Of a stretch of 48,622 nt of DNA, positions 16,451 through 24,718 are shown one piece after another. The translations under genes and the position numbers were made by a program. The notes below the pieces were generated by a model, which worked only from the letters and a program-made list of their open reading frames with translations, made no database searches and was not told the origin of the DNA. This DNA comes from Myxococcales bacterium (GTDB lineage: Bacteria > Myxococcota_A > Polyangia > Polyangiales > Polyangiaceae): assembly GCA_016212965.1 (NCBI GenBank), contig JACRDA010000203.1, positions 1 to 48,622 on the forward strand, read 5' to 3'. The stretch's first letter is position 1. Each line of letters begins with the position of its first letter.

Positions 16451-16960
16451 TCAGTCCGTGCAGGGGTCGGCGAAGCAAGCGCCGGCCTCGGTCGCACAGG
16501 CTCCGCCGAGCGCGCCCGCCAGGCACGCCGTGCAGCCGGCCTCGTCGGCGGCCGCCGGGCCACCGCCCGCGCCGTCCCAGCAGGTCGTCATGCAGATCTC
16601 CGCGCAGATGTGCGGGGTGCCGGCCACGGGATCGGGAGCGAGGCAGGTGCAGGTCCGCATCGTGACCAGCGCGGTCTGCGAGGCGCTCGAGCCACCCGCG
16701 CCGCCGGCGCCGCAGATCGTCGAGGTGTCGGGGCAGCCGTTGGCGCCCTGGCACGCGGTCACGTACGAGCCGCACGTCTCGCACGAGCACGCGGTGCTGC
16801 CGCCGGTGCCGCCGGTGCCGCCGGTCGCCGTGCTGCTCGTCGTGCTGCTCGTCGTGGTCGTCGTGGTCGGCGTGACCGTGGTCTCGTCCTTCTTGCATGC
16901 CGCAGGAATCGAAGCCACGCCCACGAGGGCCACCAAAGCGAACGAATACTTGTGATTCAT
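16451..16960 (-). CDS. Cys-rich lipoprotein with Thr/Ser tract, paralogue of the previous gene
   Basis: 169 residues. GGAGGA lies six bases before the ATG. The signal peptide ends in ASIPAAC (Cys22), followed by KKDETTVTP, a Thr/Ser tract, a Gly-Thr linker and a Cys-rich domain (CSCETCGSYVTAC at the start, CTACLAG and CFADPCTD at the end). The plan matches the downstream gene at 15820-16287 in detail, with divergence in the middle. Both are likely lipid-anchored envelope proteins with a disulfide-rich head held away from the membrane by a flexible stalk. No function is known. Confidence 0.82.
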   Translation of the reverse strand: MNHKYSFALVALVGVASIPAACKKDETTVTPTTTTTTSSTTSSTATGGTGGTGGSTACSCETCGSYVTACQGANGCPDTSTICGAGGAGGSSASQTALVTMRTCTCLAPDPVAGTPHICAEICMTTCWDGAGGGPAAADEAGCTACLAGALGGACATEAGACFADPCTD

Positions 16961-17601
16961 GAACTATCCTCCAGAGAACACGCGCGTTCGATCCCGGCTC
17001 GAAGCGCAGGCTGCCGGCCTGTCGGTTGCCGACGCGCCCGGCTTCTTCGCCGCGGCGCCGCCCCTCGCACACGGGCTGTGAGGGGCTCCTCGCGCCCCTC
17101 GGGGGGCGACGGTTCATTCAGACCCTTGCCTGAACTGCGTTCTTTATCACCACGGCGCTCCGGCGCGAAGGGGAATTGCCCTTTGCGCGAGCTCCCGAGC
17201 CTTACCGGCGAGCCGTCTCGCCAGGCAACAAAGCTGCGATCGTCGTCGCGTGTTAAGCAACATTCGCGCTCGGGCGCCGCGGACCATCCGCGGGCGCCCG
17301 GCCGAACCCCTCCAGTGTGACCGACCCCGCCGCGCACGGCAACTCGCCGGGCCTTCTCGGCGCCGGCGCCGCCCCTTTTGACTTTCCCTTTCCCGGCCGC
17401 GAGCTATATTGCGCGCCCTCCGTCCCGGGCCCAGCCCTCGACGGGGCGAGGTCCATCGCGCTCTCGCGGTGGCGACGCCAAGTGGTCGGCAGCCTGCGAG
17501 CTGCCTCGGTCCGCCGCGCTCCGGACCGGCCCGCTCCCGCGGGAGCCACGGCGCGCTCGACACCTCGCCAGGACCCCCAACCGAGCGCTCAAGGTGGCGA
17601 C
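16961..17601. other. Long intergenic region upstream of rplC
   Basis: About 640 bp with no convincing gene. It holds the upstream region of the minus-strand lipoprotein gene, a hairpin at 17271-17300 (arms GGGCGC-CGCGGA and TCCGCG-GCGCCC with one bulged G, loop CCA), a likely rplC promoter near 17378-17410 and then a leader of about 185 bases. A patch at 17120-17270 is less GC-rich than its surroundings. Confidence 0.6.
17378..17410 (+). promoter_or_regulatory. Likely rplC promoter region
   Basis: TTGACT at 17378-17383 and TATATT at 17405-17410. Each box is close to consensus and AT-rich for this genome, but the spacing of 21 bp is longer than the usual 17, so the -35 box may be a different one. 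A leader of roughly 185 bases would follow before rplC. Confidence 0.4.
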
Positions 17602-18276
17602 ATGAATCGGAATCTCGGCATCATCGGCAAGAAGGTCGGCGTCACGCAGGTGTTCGGCGAGGACGGCAACGTCACGTCTTGCACCGTCGTCCAGTCCGAC
17701 AGCGTGGTGGTCGGCAAGCGCACGGCCGACAAGGACGGCTACACGGCCCTCGTCGTCGGCTCCGGCGACCGCAAGGAGAAGCACACGCGCAAGCCGCAGC
17801 TCGGCGCCGCCAAGAAGGCGGGCGTCGCGCCGAAGCGCATCCTGCGCGAGCTGCGCTGCAGCGCGGAGGATCTCGGCAAGTACGAGATCGGCCAGCCGAT
17901 CAAGGTCGAGGACCTCTTCGAGGCGGGCCAGCTCGTCGACGTGCAGAGCCTGTCGCGCGGTCGCGGCTTCCAGGGCGTCATCAAGCGCCACAATTTCGCC
18001 GGCTCGGTCACGACGCACGGCACCCACGAGTACCGCCGCCACGGCGGCTCGCTCGGCACCAACATGACCCCGGGCCGCGTGGTCCTCGGCCGCAAGATGG
18101 CCGGTCAGATGGGCAACGTGAAGGTGACCGTGCAGAACCTGCGCGTGGTGAAGGTCGTGCCGGAGCAGCAGCTCGTGCTGCTCGACGGCGGGGTGCCCGG
18201 CGCGCCGAACACGATCGTGCGGCTGCTCGGCGCCATCAAGCGCCCGAACGCCGGCAAGCCCAAGAAGGCGGACTGA
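17602..18276 (+). CDS. rplC: 50S ribosomal protein L3 (uL3)
   Basis: 224 residues from the ATG at 17602, preceded by AAGGTGG. uL3 is an early assembly protein of the large subunit and reaches toward the peptidyl-transferase centre. Family signatures are IIGKKVGVTQVF at the start, GRGFQGVIKRHNFAG, THGTHEYRRHGGSLG and TPGRVVLGRKMAGQMGN, the last containing the long loop. The N-terminal extension of the long reading frame is leader sequence, not protein. Unusual point: rpsJ is not before it and rplD is not after it; the next gene is rlmE. It is either a relocated single copy or a second copy outside the S10 operon. Confidence 0.95.
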   Translation: MNRNLGIIGKKVGVTQVFGEDGNVTSCTVVQSDSVVVGKRTADKDGYTALVVGSGDRKEKHTRKPQLGAAKKAGVAPKRILRELRCSAEDLGKYEIGQPIKVEDLFEAGQLVDVQSLSRGRGFQGVIKRHNFAGSVTTHGTHEYRRHGGSLGTNMTPGRVVLGRKMAGQMGNVKVTVQNLRVVKVVPEQQLVLLDGGVPGAPNTIVRLLGAIKRPNAGKPKKAD

Positions 18277-18328
18277 GCGCACGAACGCGCCGCCCGCGCG
18301 GCCGCGTCCGTACTAACCTCGCGCCGCC

Positions 18329-18967
18329 GTGTCGTCGCGACGCCAGAACCCGTACCGCGGGGCCGACGCCCGCACCCGGGCCGCCAAGGCCGCGGGCTTC
18401 CCGGCGCGGAGCGTGTTCAAGCTCGAGGAGATCGACCGGCGCATCGGGCTGCTGCGGGCGGGCATGCGCGTCCTCGATCTCGGCGCGGCACCCGGGAGCT
18501 GGTCGCTCTACGCCTCGCAGCGCCTGGGCCGCGGGGGCAAGCTCGTCGCCGTGGACCTCGCGCCGCTCACCGTGGCGCTCGGCCCGCAGGCCGAGGTGCT
18601 CGAGGCGGACGCCTTCGCGCCCGAGACGGCGGCCGCGCTCGCGACCCGTGGTCCCTTCGACGTCGTGCTCTCGGACATGGCGCCGAGCACGAGCGGCGAT
18701 CGCTTCACGGACCAGACGCGGAGCTTCGACCTGTTCTGCCGGGCGCTCGAGCTCGCGCTCGGCCTGCTCCGGCCGGGCGGCGCCTTCGTCGGCAAGATCT
18801 TCATGGGCGGCGAGTTCGACGCGGCGCGCGCCCGGGTGCGCGCCGCCTTCGACGCCGTCCGCGTCATCCGCCCCGAGGCGACCCGCCAGCACAGCTACGA
18901 GATCTTCCTCGTGGGCACGGGCCTGCGCGCGCCCCCCGCACCCGAGCTGGCCGAGCCGGGTGCCTAG
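18329..18967 (+). CDS. rlmE: 23S rRNA 2'-O-ribose U2552 methyltransferase RlmE (FtsJ/RrmJ)
   Basis: 212 residues from a GTG. RlmE methylates the 2'-OH of U2552 in the A-loop of 23S rRNA late in 50S assembly. The K-D-K-E set is present: K in ARSVFKLEEID, D in VLSDMAPSTSG, K in VGKIFMGGEF and E in QHSYEIFLV. The SAM motif is LDLGAAPGSWS. The gene follows rplC by 52 bp, which pairs a 50S protein with a 50S modification enzyme. It ends at TAG 18965-18967, sharing the CTAG with the convergent dehydrogenase gene. Confidence 0.95.
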   Translation: MSSRRQNPYRGADARTRAAKAAGFPARSVFKLEEIDRRIGLLRAGMRVLDLGAAPGSWSLYASQRLGRGGKLVAVDLAPLTVALGPQAEVLEADAFAPETAAALATRGPFDVVLSDMAPSTSGDRFTDQTRSFDLFCRALELALGLLRPGGAFVGKIFMGGEFDAARARVRAAFDAVRVIRPEATRQHSYEIFLVGTGLRAPPAPELAEPGA

Positions 18968-20145
18968 AACGCGTTGTGCCCGGTGAGGGCGTGCCCGAGC
19001 ACGAGGGTGTGCACCTCGTGCGTGCCCTCGTAGGTGTACACGCTCTCGAGGTTCAGCATGTGGCGGATGACCGGGTAGTCGAGCAGGATGCCGTTGGCGC
19101 CGAGGCAGCTGCGCGCGCTGCGCGCGATGTCGAGCGCGGCGGCGACGTTGTTGCGCTTGCACAGCGAGACCTGCGTCGGGCTGATGCCGCCCGCGTCCTT
19201 CAGCCGCCCGTAGTGCAGGGCCATGATCTGGCCCTTGGCGATCTCGGTCGCCATCTCGGCGATCTTCTGCTGCGTGAGCTGCTTCGTCGCGATGGGCACG
19301 CCGAACTGCACGCGCGTGTTGGTGTAGTCGATGACCGAGTCGAAGCAGGCCCGCGCCGCGCCGAGCACGCCCCACGCGATGCCGAAGCGCGCCTGCGTGA
19401 GGCACGACAGCGGGCCGCGCATCCCGACGACGCCGGGCAGCACGTTCGCTTGGGGCACCCGCACGTCCGAGAGCACGATCTCCCCGGTGGCGCTCGCGCG
19501 CAGGCTCATCTTGCCGTGGGTCGTCGGCGTCTCGAGACCGGGCATGCCGCGCTCCACGATGAAGCCCCGCACGCTCTCGGAGCCGCCGTCGTCGGTCTTG
19601 GCCCACACGACCGCGAGGTCGGCGAAGGGCGCGTTCGTGATCCACATCTTCGTGCCCGAGACCAGCCAGTCCTGGCCGTCGCGGCGCGCGCGCGTCTTCA
19701 TCGACGAGGGATCGCTGCCGCTGTCCGGCTCCGTCAGACCGAAGCAGCCGATCTTCTTGCCCGCGGCCATGAGGGGCAAGAAGCGCTGCTTCTGCTCCTC
19801 CGAGCCGTACTTCCAGATGGGCCACATGACGAGCGAGCCCTGCACGCTCGCGAAGCTGCGCAGGCCGCTGTCGCCGTACTCGAGCTCCGCGAGCGCGAGG
19901 CCGTAGGCGACGCTGTTCATGCCCGCGCAGCCGTAGCCCTCGAGCGAGGCGCCGAGCAGGCCCAGGTCGGCGATCTCGGGGATGAGATCGCTCGGGAACC
20001 GCTCCTTGGCGAACAGCTCGCCCGAGCGCGGCAGGTAGCGCTCGCGTACGAAGCGCCGCACCGTGTCGCGGATCATGCGTTCTTCTTCGGTGAGGAGCCC
20101 ATCGATGGCGATGAGCGCGTCGAGCGACAGCGGCCCTTGGGACAT
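18964..20145 (-). CDS. gcdH: Acyl-CoA dehydrogenase, glutaryl-CoA dehydrogenase type
   Basis: 393 residues from the ATG at 20145. Glutaryl-CoA dehydrogenase oxidises and decarboxylates glutaryl-CoA to crotonyl-CoA in lysine and tryptophan breakdown, using FAD and passing electrons to ETF. Signatures match that subfamily rather than short or medium chain enzymes: SGLRSFASVQGSLVMWPI with R96 at the place of the glutarate-binding Arg, CFGLTEPDSGSDPSSM for FAD, and YEGTHEVHTLVLGHALTG with the catalytic Glu (E373). The upstream reading frame to 21882 is antisense to other sequence and was excluded. Its stop overlaps the rlmE stop on the other strand. Confidence 0.9.
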   Translation of the reverse strand: MSQGPLSLDALIAIDGLLTEEERMIRDTVRRFVRERYLPRSGELFAKERFPSDLIPEIADLGLLGASLEGYGCAGMNSVAYGLALAELEYGDSGLRSFASVQGSLVMWPIWKYGSEEQKQRFLPLMAAGKKIGCFGLTEPDSGSDPSSMKTRARRDGQDWLVSGTKMWITNAPFADLAVVWAKTDDGGSESVRGFIVERGMPGLETPTTHGKMSLRASATGEIVLSDVRVPQANVLPGVVGMRGPLSCLTQARFGIAWGVLGAARACFDSVIDYTNTRVQFGVPIATKQLTQQKIAEMATEIAKGQIMALHYGRLKDAGGISPTQVSLCKRNNVAAALDIARSARSCLGANGILLDYPVIRHMLNLESVYTYEGTHEVHTLVLGHALTGHNAF

Positions 20146-20192
20146 GGCCCCGTGCGTAGCCCTTCCGCCCGCAGCGTGGAAGGGGGCTCGTC

Positions 20193-21935
20193 TCAGGGGT
20201 GGATGTACACGATGGTGCCGCCCTTGAGGCTCATCGCGGCGTGCCAGCCCTCGGGCACGGCCGGGGTCGTCCAGCCGAAGAGCCAGGCGGCGTCGATCGG
20301 CGCGAGGTTCACGCAGCCGTGGCTGCGGGCGCGCCCGAAGTCGTCGTGCCAGTAGGCGGCGTGCAGGGCGTAGCCCTGCGTGAAGTACTGCACGAAGGGC
20401 ACGTCGCGGAGGTCGAACTCGTCGCCCGCCTCGTCGCCGTCCATCGTGACGCTCACGTGCTTCGTGTGGACGAGGAAGGCGCCCTGCACGGTGGCGTGCG
20501 TCTTCTTCGGGTCGCCGATGCCGCCCGCCCCGGTCGAGACCAGCGTGGCGTAGACGGGTCGTTCGCCCTCGTAGGCGACGAGGCGCTGGTGCAGGAGCGA
20601 GACGTCGATCCACTTCACGCCCGGCTTGGCCCAGCGCGGCGCATGCGTGAAGCGCTCGACGACGAGCACGTCGTCGGCGCGCACCCAGCCGCCCGCGCGC
20701 GTCTCGACGAGCTCGAAGCCGCTCGCGCGCCGACGCTGGCCCGTGAGCCCGAGCGCTTCCCGCCACGCGCAGGGACCGTCGGCCGCGAAGCGCCCCGCTG
20801 CGTCGAGCCGGAAGCGCTGCGCATGGCGCGCCTTCACGAACGCGACCGGGAGACCGTCCGCCTCCGACAGCGCGATCCCGTGGAACTTCGACTGCGCGAC
20901 GACGCGCGCGCGGTCGAGCGGCAGGAGCGTGAGGTCGGTCGTGAGCCCGAAGCGCCGTCCACCGTGGTCGTAGGTCGCGAGCAGGGCGAAGCCCGAGCGG
21001 ATCTTCGCCGTGCCGGCGAGCAGCTGCTCGGGGCTGCGCTCGGCGCCGTTGGTGCCGGGCAAGACGGCGCCGCTCGCGACGGTCTCGGGCAGAGGATCGG
21101 GCGGGGGCGGGGGCACGAAGTCGGGGTCGAGCGCGAGCATCGCGGCCTTGCGCAGGTGCCCCTCGAGCGTCGGCTCGACCGTGCGCTGCTGCGCGAGCGT
21201 CGGCAGCCGCGCGTAGAGCGGCGGCACCGGGTAGCGCGAGGTCACGTAGAGGTACGGCAGCCCGTCGGTCGCGGGCCGCTTCTGCGCGAGCACGGCGACC
21301 GGCGCGCTCGGATCGGGCGACGCCGTCGGGCCGGCGCACACGTAGCCCTTCGGGGCGACGCGGTGCCAGCCGCCGCGGCAGTTGGCGCGCCCGAGCGGCT
21401 CGCCGCGGCGCTCGACCGAGGCGCCGGCGCGCAGGCAGCCGAGCTTGCGGCTCGACCAGCGTGGCTCGGCGAAGACCCAGGTCTCGCGCGCGGTGCTGTA
21501 GATGCGCGGGCTCGCGGGGTCGGCGCGGGGGCGCTCCTCGTCGTCGGCGCCCGCCGCCTCCGCGGGTGCGTCGGGGGCCTCCTCCGCGCCGGTCGGGCCG
21601 CGCTCGTCGAGCACGGCCGCCGCCTCGAGCCCGGCGGTCGCGGCCTCGAGCCCGGCCGTCCCTTCGGGCTCCTCGTCGGCGTCGTCGGCGGGTGCGACCG
21701 CGGGGGCGACCAGCGCGGCCCCGGGCTGGCCGATGGCCGGGCGGGTCGGGTGCTCGTGCGCCTCGTCGGGGGTCGTGCGGCTCGAGCGCCCGCCCGCCGG
21801 CGGCGTCGTCGCGGCGGGCGCCGGTCCCGCCTCGGGCACCGGGTCGGTCGCGCGGACGAGCGACGTGCCCTCGCCGCGGCACTCGAGCCCGAGCACCGAG
21901 AACGCGACGGCCGATGCGAGAAGCGCCCTGCGCAC
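20193..21935 (-). CDS. L,D-transpeptidase (YkuD) with SH3-like region
   Basis: About 580 residues from a GTG at 21935 that gives a proper signal peptide (VRRALLASAVAFSVLGLEC); longer in-frame starts at 22022 (ATG) and 22049 (GTG) add a non-signal head and the last lies before a likely -10 (TAGGTT, 22042-22037). After a long Ala/Glu/Pro-rich linker there is an SH3-like part (TWVFAEPRWSSRKLGCLRAG), further domains, and a C-terminal YkuD catalytic core: H near DDFGRARSHGCVNL with the catalytic Cys in SHGCVN about 40 residues from the end. It would cross-link peptidoglycan (3-3 links) or attach proteins in the periplasm. Confidence 0.88.
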   Translation of the reverse strand: MRRALLASAVAFSVLGLECRGEGTSLVRATDPVPEAGPAPAATTPPAGGRSSRTTPDEAHEHPTRPAIGQPGAALVAPAVAPADDADEEPEGTAGLEAATAGLEAAAVLDERGPTGAEEAPDAPAEAAGADDEERPRADPASPRIYSTARETWVFAEPRWSSRKLGCLRAGASVERRGEPLGRANCRGGWHRVAPKGYVCAGPTASPDPSAPVAVLAQKRPATDGLPYLYVTSRYPVPPLYARLPTLAQQRTVEPTLEGHLRKAAMLALDPDFVPPPPPDPLPETVASGAVLPGTNGAERSPEQLLAGTAKIRSGFALLATYDHGGRRFGLTTDLTLLPLDRARVVAQSKFHGIALSEADGLPVAFVKARHAQRFRLDAAGRFAADGPCAWREALGLTGQRRRASGFELVETRAGGWVRADDVLVVERFTHAPRWAKPGVKWIDVSLLHQRLVAYEGERPVYATLVSTGAGGIGDPKKTHATVQGAFLVHTKHVSVTMDGDEAGDEFDLRDVPFVQYFTQGYALHAAYWHDDFGRARSHGCVNLAPIDAAWLFGWTTPAVPEGWHAAMSLKGGTIVYIHP

Positions 21936-22057
21936 GCCTTCCGCGCTAACAGCGCGCCGCCGGACCGGCCAAGTTTCGGTCCCGGCCCGCGGGCTCGTCC
22001 GCGGCCCCCGGCTCGGCGCCATTCTCCCCGGTAAGTAACCTAACGGCACCGCGTCGC

Positions 22058-22086
22058 TTGACGGCCGGCCGGCCCGTTCCCATCAT
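22058..22086 (+). promoter_or_regulatory. Likely promoter of the Fur-family gene
   Basis: TTGACG at 22058-22063 and CATCAT at 22081-22086 with 17 bp between. Transcription would begin near 22093, 19 bases before the ATG at 22112. This argues against the longer reading frame that begins at the TTG of the -35 box itself. Confidence 0.45.
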
Positions 22087-22111
22087 GACCCATCCCCACG
22101 GGAGACCAGGC

Positions 22112-22588
22112 ATGGCCCACGACAGGCTCCACGAGCGGCTCAACGCCTACCTGGCGAAGAAGGGCCTGCGGCACACGTCGCAGCGCAAGGTCATCGCCGA
22201 CGCGTTCTTCGGCGGACCGAATCACATCTCCATCGAGGAGCTCCTCGCGCGCGTGCGCAAGGAGGACGCGCGCGTCGGCTACGCCACGGTCTACCGCACG
22301 CTCAAGCTCTTCACGGAGTGCGGGCTCGCCGCGGAGCGCAACTTCGGCAGCGGCCCCAGCCGCTACGAGCTCAGCGACGAGAGCACCGACCACCACCACG
22401 ATCACCTGATCTGTCTCGAGTGCGGCGGGATCACCGAGTTCCACGATCCGGCCGTCGAGAAGGCGCAGGAGGCGATCGCCCGGCGCTACGGGTTTCGCGT
22501 GCGCTCCCACAAGCACGAGATGTACGGGGTGTGCCAGGCCTGCCAGCAGGCCGACGAGGCGCCGCGCGCACGTCCACGTCGCTCTTGA
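22112..22588 (+). CDS. fur: Fur-family metal-dependent transcription regulator
   Basis: 158 residues from the ATG at 22112, preceded by GGGAGA. The N-terminal winged helix (LNAYLAKKGLRHTSQRKVIADAF, then RVGYATVYRTLKLF as recognition helix) binds DNA; the C-terminal half has the metal and dimer parts, with HHHDHLICLECGGITEFHD and a CXXC at MYGVCQACQ. Such proteins repress iron, zinc or peroxide genes when metal is bound. Two CXXC pairs fit a structural zinc site. Whether it is Fur, Zur or PerR cannot be settled by sequence; Fur or PerR is likely. No target gene is next to it except the ECF sigma operon 142 bp downstream. Confidence 0.9.
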   Translation: MAHDRLHERLNAYLAKKGLRHTSQRKVIADAFFGGPNHISIEELLARVRKEDARVGYATVYRTLKLFTECGLAAERNFGSGPSRYELSDESTDHHHDHLICLECGGITEFHDPAVEKAQEAIARRYGFRVRSHKHEMYGVCQACQQADEAPRARPRRS

Positions 22589-22660
22589 CGCGCCGCGTCG
22601 TCGCCCGGACCCGTGGCGGCGCCGCGGCTTTTCGGTCAAGCTGCGGTCGTAGTCCAGGGT

Positions 22661-22683
22661 CCGGGACGAGAATATCGTCCTGG
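22661..22683. promoter_or_regulatory. Palindrome CCGGGACGA-N5-TCGTCCTGG before the ECF sigma gene
   Basis: Perfect inner arms GGACGA (22664-22669) and TCGTCC (22675-22680) with GAATA between, and outer matching CC/GG. It lies in the fur-sigma intergenic region and could be an operator for the sigma operon. It is not like a Fur box. Confidence 0.35.
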
Positions 22684-22696
22684 CCCATCGGCGGAC

Positions 22697-22724
22697 GGAA
22701 TACCCCGACTCCTCGCCTGTTTGA
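22697..22724 (+). promoter_or_regulatory. Possible ECF-type autoregulatory promoter
   Basis: GGAATA at 22697-22702 and GTTTGA at 22719-22724 with 16 bp between. The GGAA-type -35 box resembles those used by ECF sigma factors. Transcription would begin at or near the ATG at 22731, that is a leaderless or nearly leaderless mRNA. Confidence 0.25.
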
Positions 22725-22730
22725 TCGACG

Positions 22731-23417
22731 ATGGCATATCTGAGGCCGCACGATTCCCGAGGCCGTGACCGCACCGAGCGCGCCGGCTCCGACCCGGACG
22801 ACGCCGCGAGCTTCGAGCCCCAGGTGCTCGGGCACCTCGACGCGGTGTACGCGGTCGCGCTGCGCATGACCCGCGACGAGGCCGCGGCCGAGGATCTGGT
22901 GCAGGACACCATCGTCAAGGCGGTGCGCGCCCGCGACCAGTACCAGCCGGGCACGAACCTGAAGGCGTGGCTGCTGCGCATCCTCACGAACACGTTCATC
23001 AACCGCCATCGCCGCGGCGGGCTCGAGCGCGACCTGTTCGAGGGCCCCGACGCAGGGCCGCTCGCCGACCGCTGGATCGGCGCCGCGACCATGCGCGCCA
23101 TGCGCCAGCCCGAGACCGACGCGCTCGCGCCCCTGGTCGAGGAAGAGGTGCGGCGCGCGCTCGACGCGCTGCCGACCCCGTTCCGCATGGTCGTCGTGCT
23201 GAGCGACGTCGAGGGCCTCTCCTACCGCGAGATCGCCGAGGTGATGGATTGCCCGGTCGGCACCGTCATGTCGCGCCTGCATCGCGCGCGGCAGGTGCTG
23301 CAGGACAGCCTGCGCGACCACGCCGTCGCGATGGGGCTCGTGAGCGAGGAGGCCCCCAAGCCCGCGGCCACGCCCGTCGACCTGGCGTCCTACCGCGCGC
23401 GGAGGCGGGCACAATGA
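22731..23417 (+). CDS. ECF-type RNA polymerase sigma factor
   Basis: 228 residues. Region 2 ([58 protein letters not shown]) binds core and the -10 element, and region 4 ([43 protein letters not shown]) binds the -35 element. The linker between them is longer than usual. The ATG has no clear Shine-Dalgarno sequence. The stop overlaps the start of the anti-sigma gene (ATGA), so the pair is co-translated. It directs RNA polymerase to a stress regulon that is not visible here. Confidence 0.94.
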   Translation: MAYLRPHDSRGRDRTERAGSDPDDAASFEPQVLGHLDAVYAVALRMTRDEAAAEDLVQDTIVKAVRARDQYQPGTNLKAWLLRILTNTFINRHRRGGLERDLFEGPDAGPLADRWIGAATMRAMRQPETDALAPLVEEEVRRALDALPTPFRMVVVLSDVEGLSYREIAEVMDCPVGTVMSRLHRARQVLQDSLRDHAVAMGLVSEEAPKPAATPVDLASYRARRRAQ

Positions 23418-24373
23418 ACCGGGCCGAGCGCGCGACCCCCTGCCAGCTCTTCGAGCCGTGGCTCTCGGCTCATGTCGACGGCGAGCTCGACGCGGTGCAC
23501 GCGTCGGAGCTCGACGGGCACCTCGGCGACTGCGTGCGCTGTCGCGAGGAGCTCGCCCTCTTGCGCGCGATGCGCACGAGCCTGCGGCGCACCGCCGCCC
23601 CGCGTGCGCCCCAGGCGCTGCGCGAGCGGGTGATGGCGGCGCTCCAGGCCGAGCGGCGCCCCGACGAGGCGTGCGAGGCCGTCCCCGCCGAGGTGCGCGC
23701 CTCGCTGCCCGGGCTGCCCGGGCGGGCGAGCGCGCGGGGCGCCGAGGCGCTGCCGCGCGACGAGACGCGCGCGCCACGCATCCGCCTGCGCTTCGCGGTG
23801 CCGCTCGCGGCCGCGGCGACCTTCGCGCTCGTGTTCGCCGCGGTGCGCGCCGGGGACGACGGCGGCGCCGAGGCCCGCAACGACGCCACGGTCACGCCGA
23901 CCGCGCTCCCCCCGACCGAGCAGGCCTCGCTCGAGAACCTGCTCGACGACCTCGTGACGCAGCACGCCGACCCGCTGCCCCCCGAGACGACCGACCCGAA
24001 CGGCCTCGAGCGCTTCAACCCGCTCGTCGGCGTGCGCGTGAAGCGCCCGGAGTTCCAGCCCTACGGCGCCCGCTACGTCGGGGCGCGCGTGCAGGCCATG
24101 CGCGAGCGGCGCGCGGCCATGCTGCAGTACGTGGTGAACGACCGGCACCGGGTCACGATGTACGTGTTCGACCCGCGGCGCGTGCCCGTGGTCGCGGCCG
24201 CTCCGCACCCGCGCCTGCTGCACCGGCGCGCCGTCGGCGCGCGGCCGGTCTACGTCGGCCACATCCGCGGCTTCGCCGTCGCGGCCTCCGAGAACGACGG
24301 CATCGGCTACGCGCTCGCGAGCGATCTGTCGGACGACGAGAGCGCACAGCTCGTGACCGTGGCGGCGCGCTGA
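23414..24373 (+). CDS. Anti-sigma factor with zf-HC2 domain and one TM helix
   Basis: 319 residues; its ATG overlaps the sigma stop. The N-terminal anti-sigma zinc domain has [16 protein letters not shown] and [12 protein letters not shown], giving the H-x3-C-x2-C pattern of the ZAS fold. One TM helix (about 122-147, [18 protein letters not shown]) follows, so the C-terminal about 170 residues lie in the periplasm. That part ends in a compact domain ([33 protein letters not shown]) that may sense an envelope signal. It should hold the adjacent sigma factor inactive until the signal or redox state releases it. Confidence 0.9.
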   Translation: MNRAERATPCQLFEPWLSAHVDGELDAVHASELDGHLGDCVRCREELALLRAMRTSLRRTAAPRAPQALRERVMAALQAERRPDEACEAVPAEVRASLPGLPGRASARGAEALPRDETRAPRIRLRFAVPLAAAATFALVFAAVRAGDDGGAEARNDATVTPTALPPTEQASLENLLDDLVTQHADPLPPETTDPNGLERFNPLVGVRVKRPEFQPYGARYVGARVQAMRERRAAMLQYVVNDRHRVTMYVFDPRRVPVVAAAPHPRLLHRRAVGARPVYVGHIRGFAVAASENDGIGYALASDLSDDESAQLVTVAAR

Positions 24374-24426
24374 GCCGCGCCGGCGAGCGCCCGCGCGCGG
24401 TTGCGGTGCCGGGCGGGTCAGCCGAC

Positions 24427-24454
24427 TTGCAATCGCGGCCCAATCGACTAGGTT
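24427..24454 (+). promoter_or_regulatory. tRNA-Pro promoter
   Basis: TTGCAA at 24427-24432 and TAGGTT at 24449-24454 with 16 bp between, about 54 bp before the tRNA. The same -10 hexamer and spacing appear before groES. Confidence 0.5.
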
Positions 24455-24507
24455 TCGCGAGTCGCGACGGAGCGCCCCGGCCTGGCCGGAGCACGCCGTG
24501 CCGGCAC

Positions 24508-24582
24508 CGGGGCGTAGCGCAGCCTGGTTAGCGCACTTGACTGGGGGTCAAGGAGTCGCTGGTTCGAATCCAGTCGCCCCGA
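24508..24582 (+). tRNA. tRNA-Pro (anticodon GGG)
   Basis: A 75-base cloverleaf: acceptor CGGGGCG/CGCCCCG with the C1-G72 pair typical of bacterial tRNA-Pro and discriminator A; anticodon stem CTTGA/TCAAG with loop CTGGGGG, so GGG reads CCC and CCU; T arm with GGTTCGAATC. CCA is not encoded. A GC-rich terminator follows. Confidence 0.95.
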
Positions 24583-24610
24583 CTGCGGTGGACCGAGGGG
24601 GGAGGGAGCG

Positions 24611-24637
24611 CGGAGCGGAGGCCGACCCTCCGCTCCG
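24611..24637 (+). terminator. Terminator after tRNA-Pro
   Basis: An 11-bp perfect stem (CGGAGCGGAGG with CCTCCGCTCCG) and a five-base loop, followed by GGTCTTTCC, a short T-containing tract. It lies 28 bases after the tRNA and separates it from the GH13 gene. Confidence 0.65.
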
Positions 24638-24718
24638 GGTCTTTCCCTCTGGCGCGCGCTCGCGTTTGCTTCCCGCGATCGGCCACGCGACGATGTGCCG
24701 GCCTGGAGGGAGGACCCC

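Noticed and set aside
16957..17563. Short minus-strand frames in the rplC upstream region (126, 138 and 98 residues).
   Set aside because: No domain, poor codon pattern and no ribosome binding site; the region is better explained as intergenic with promoter and leader.
20199..22034. 611-residue plus-strand frame opposite the L,D-transpeptidase.
   Set aside because: Antisense to a gene with an intact SHGCVN motif; no start signal or domain.
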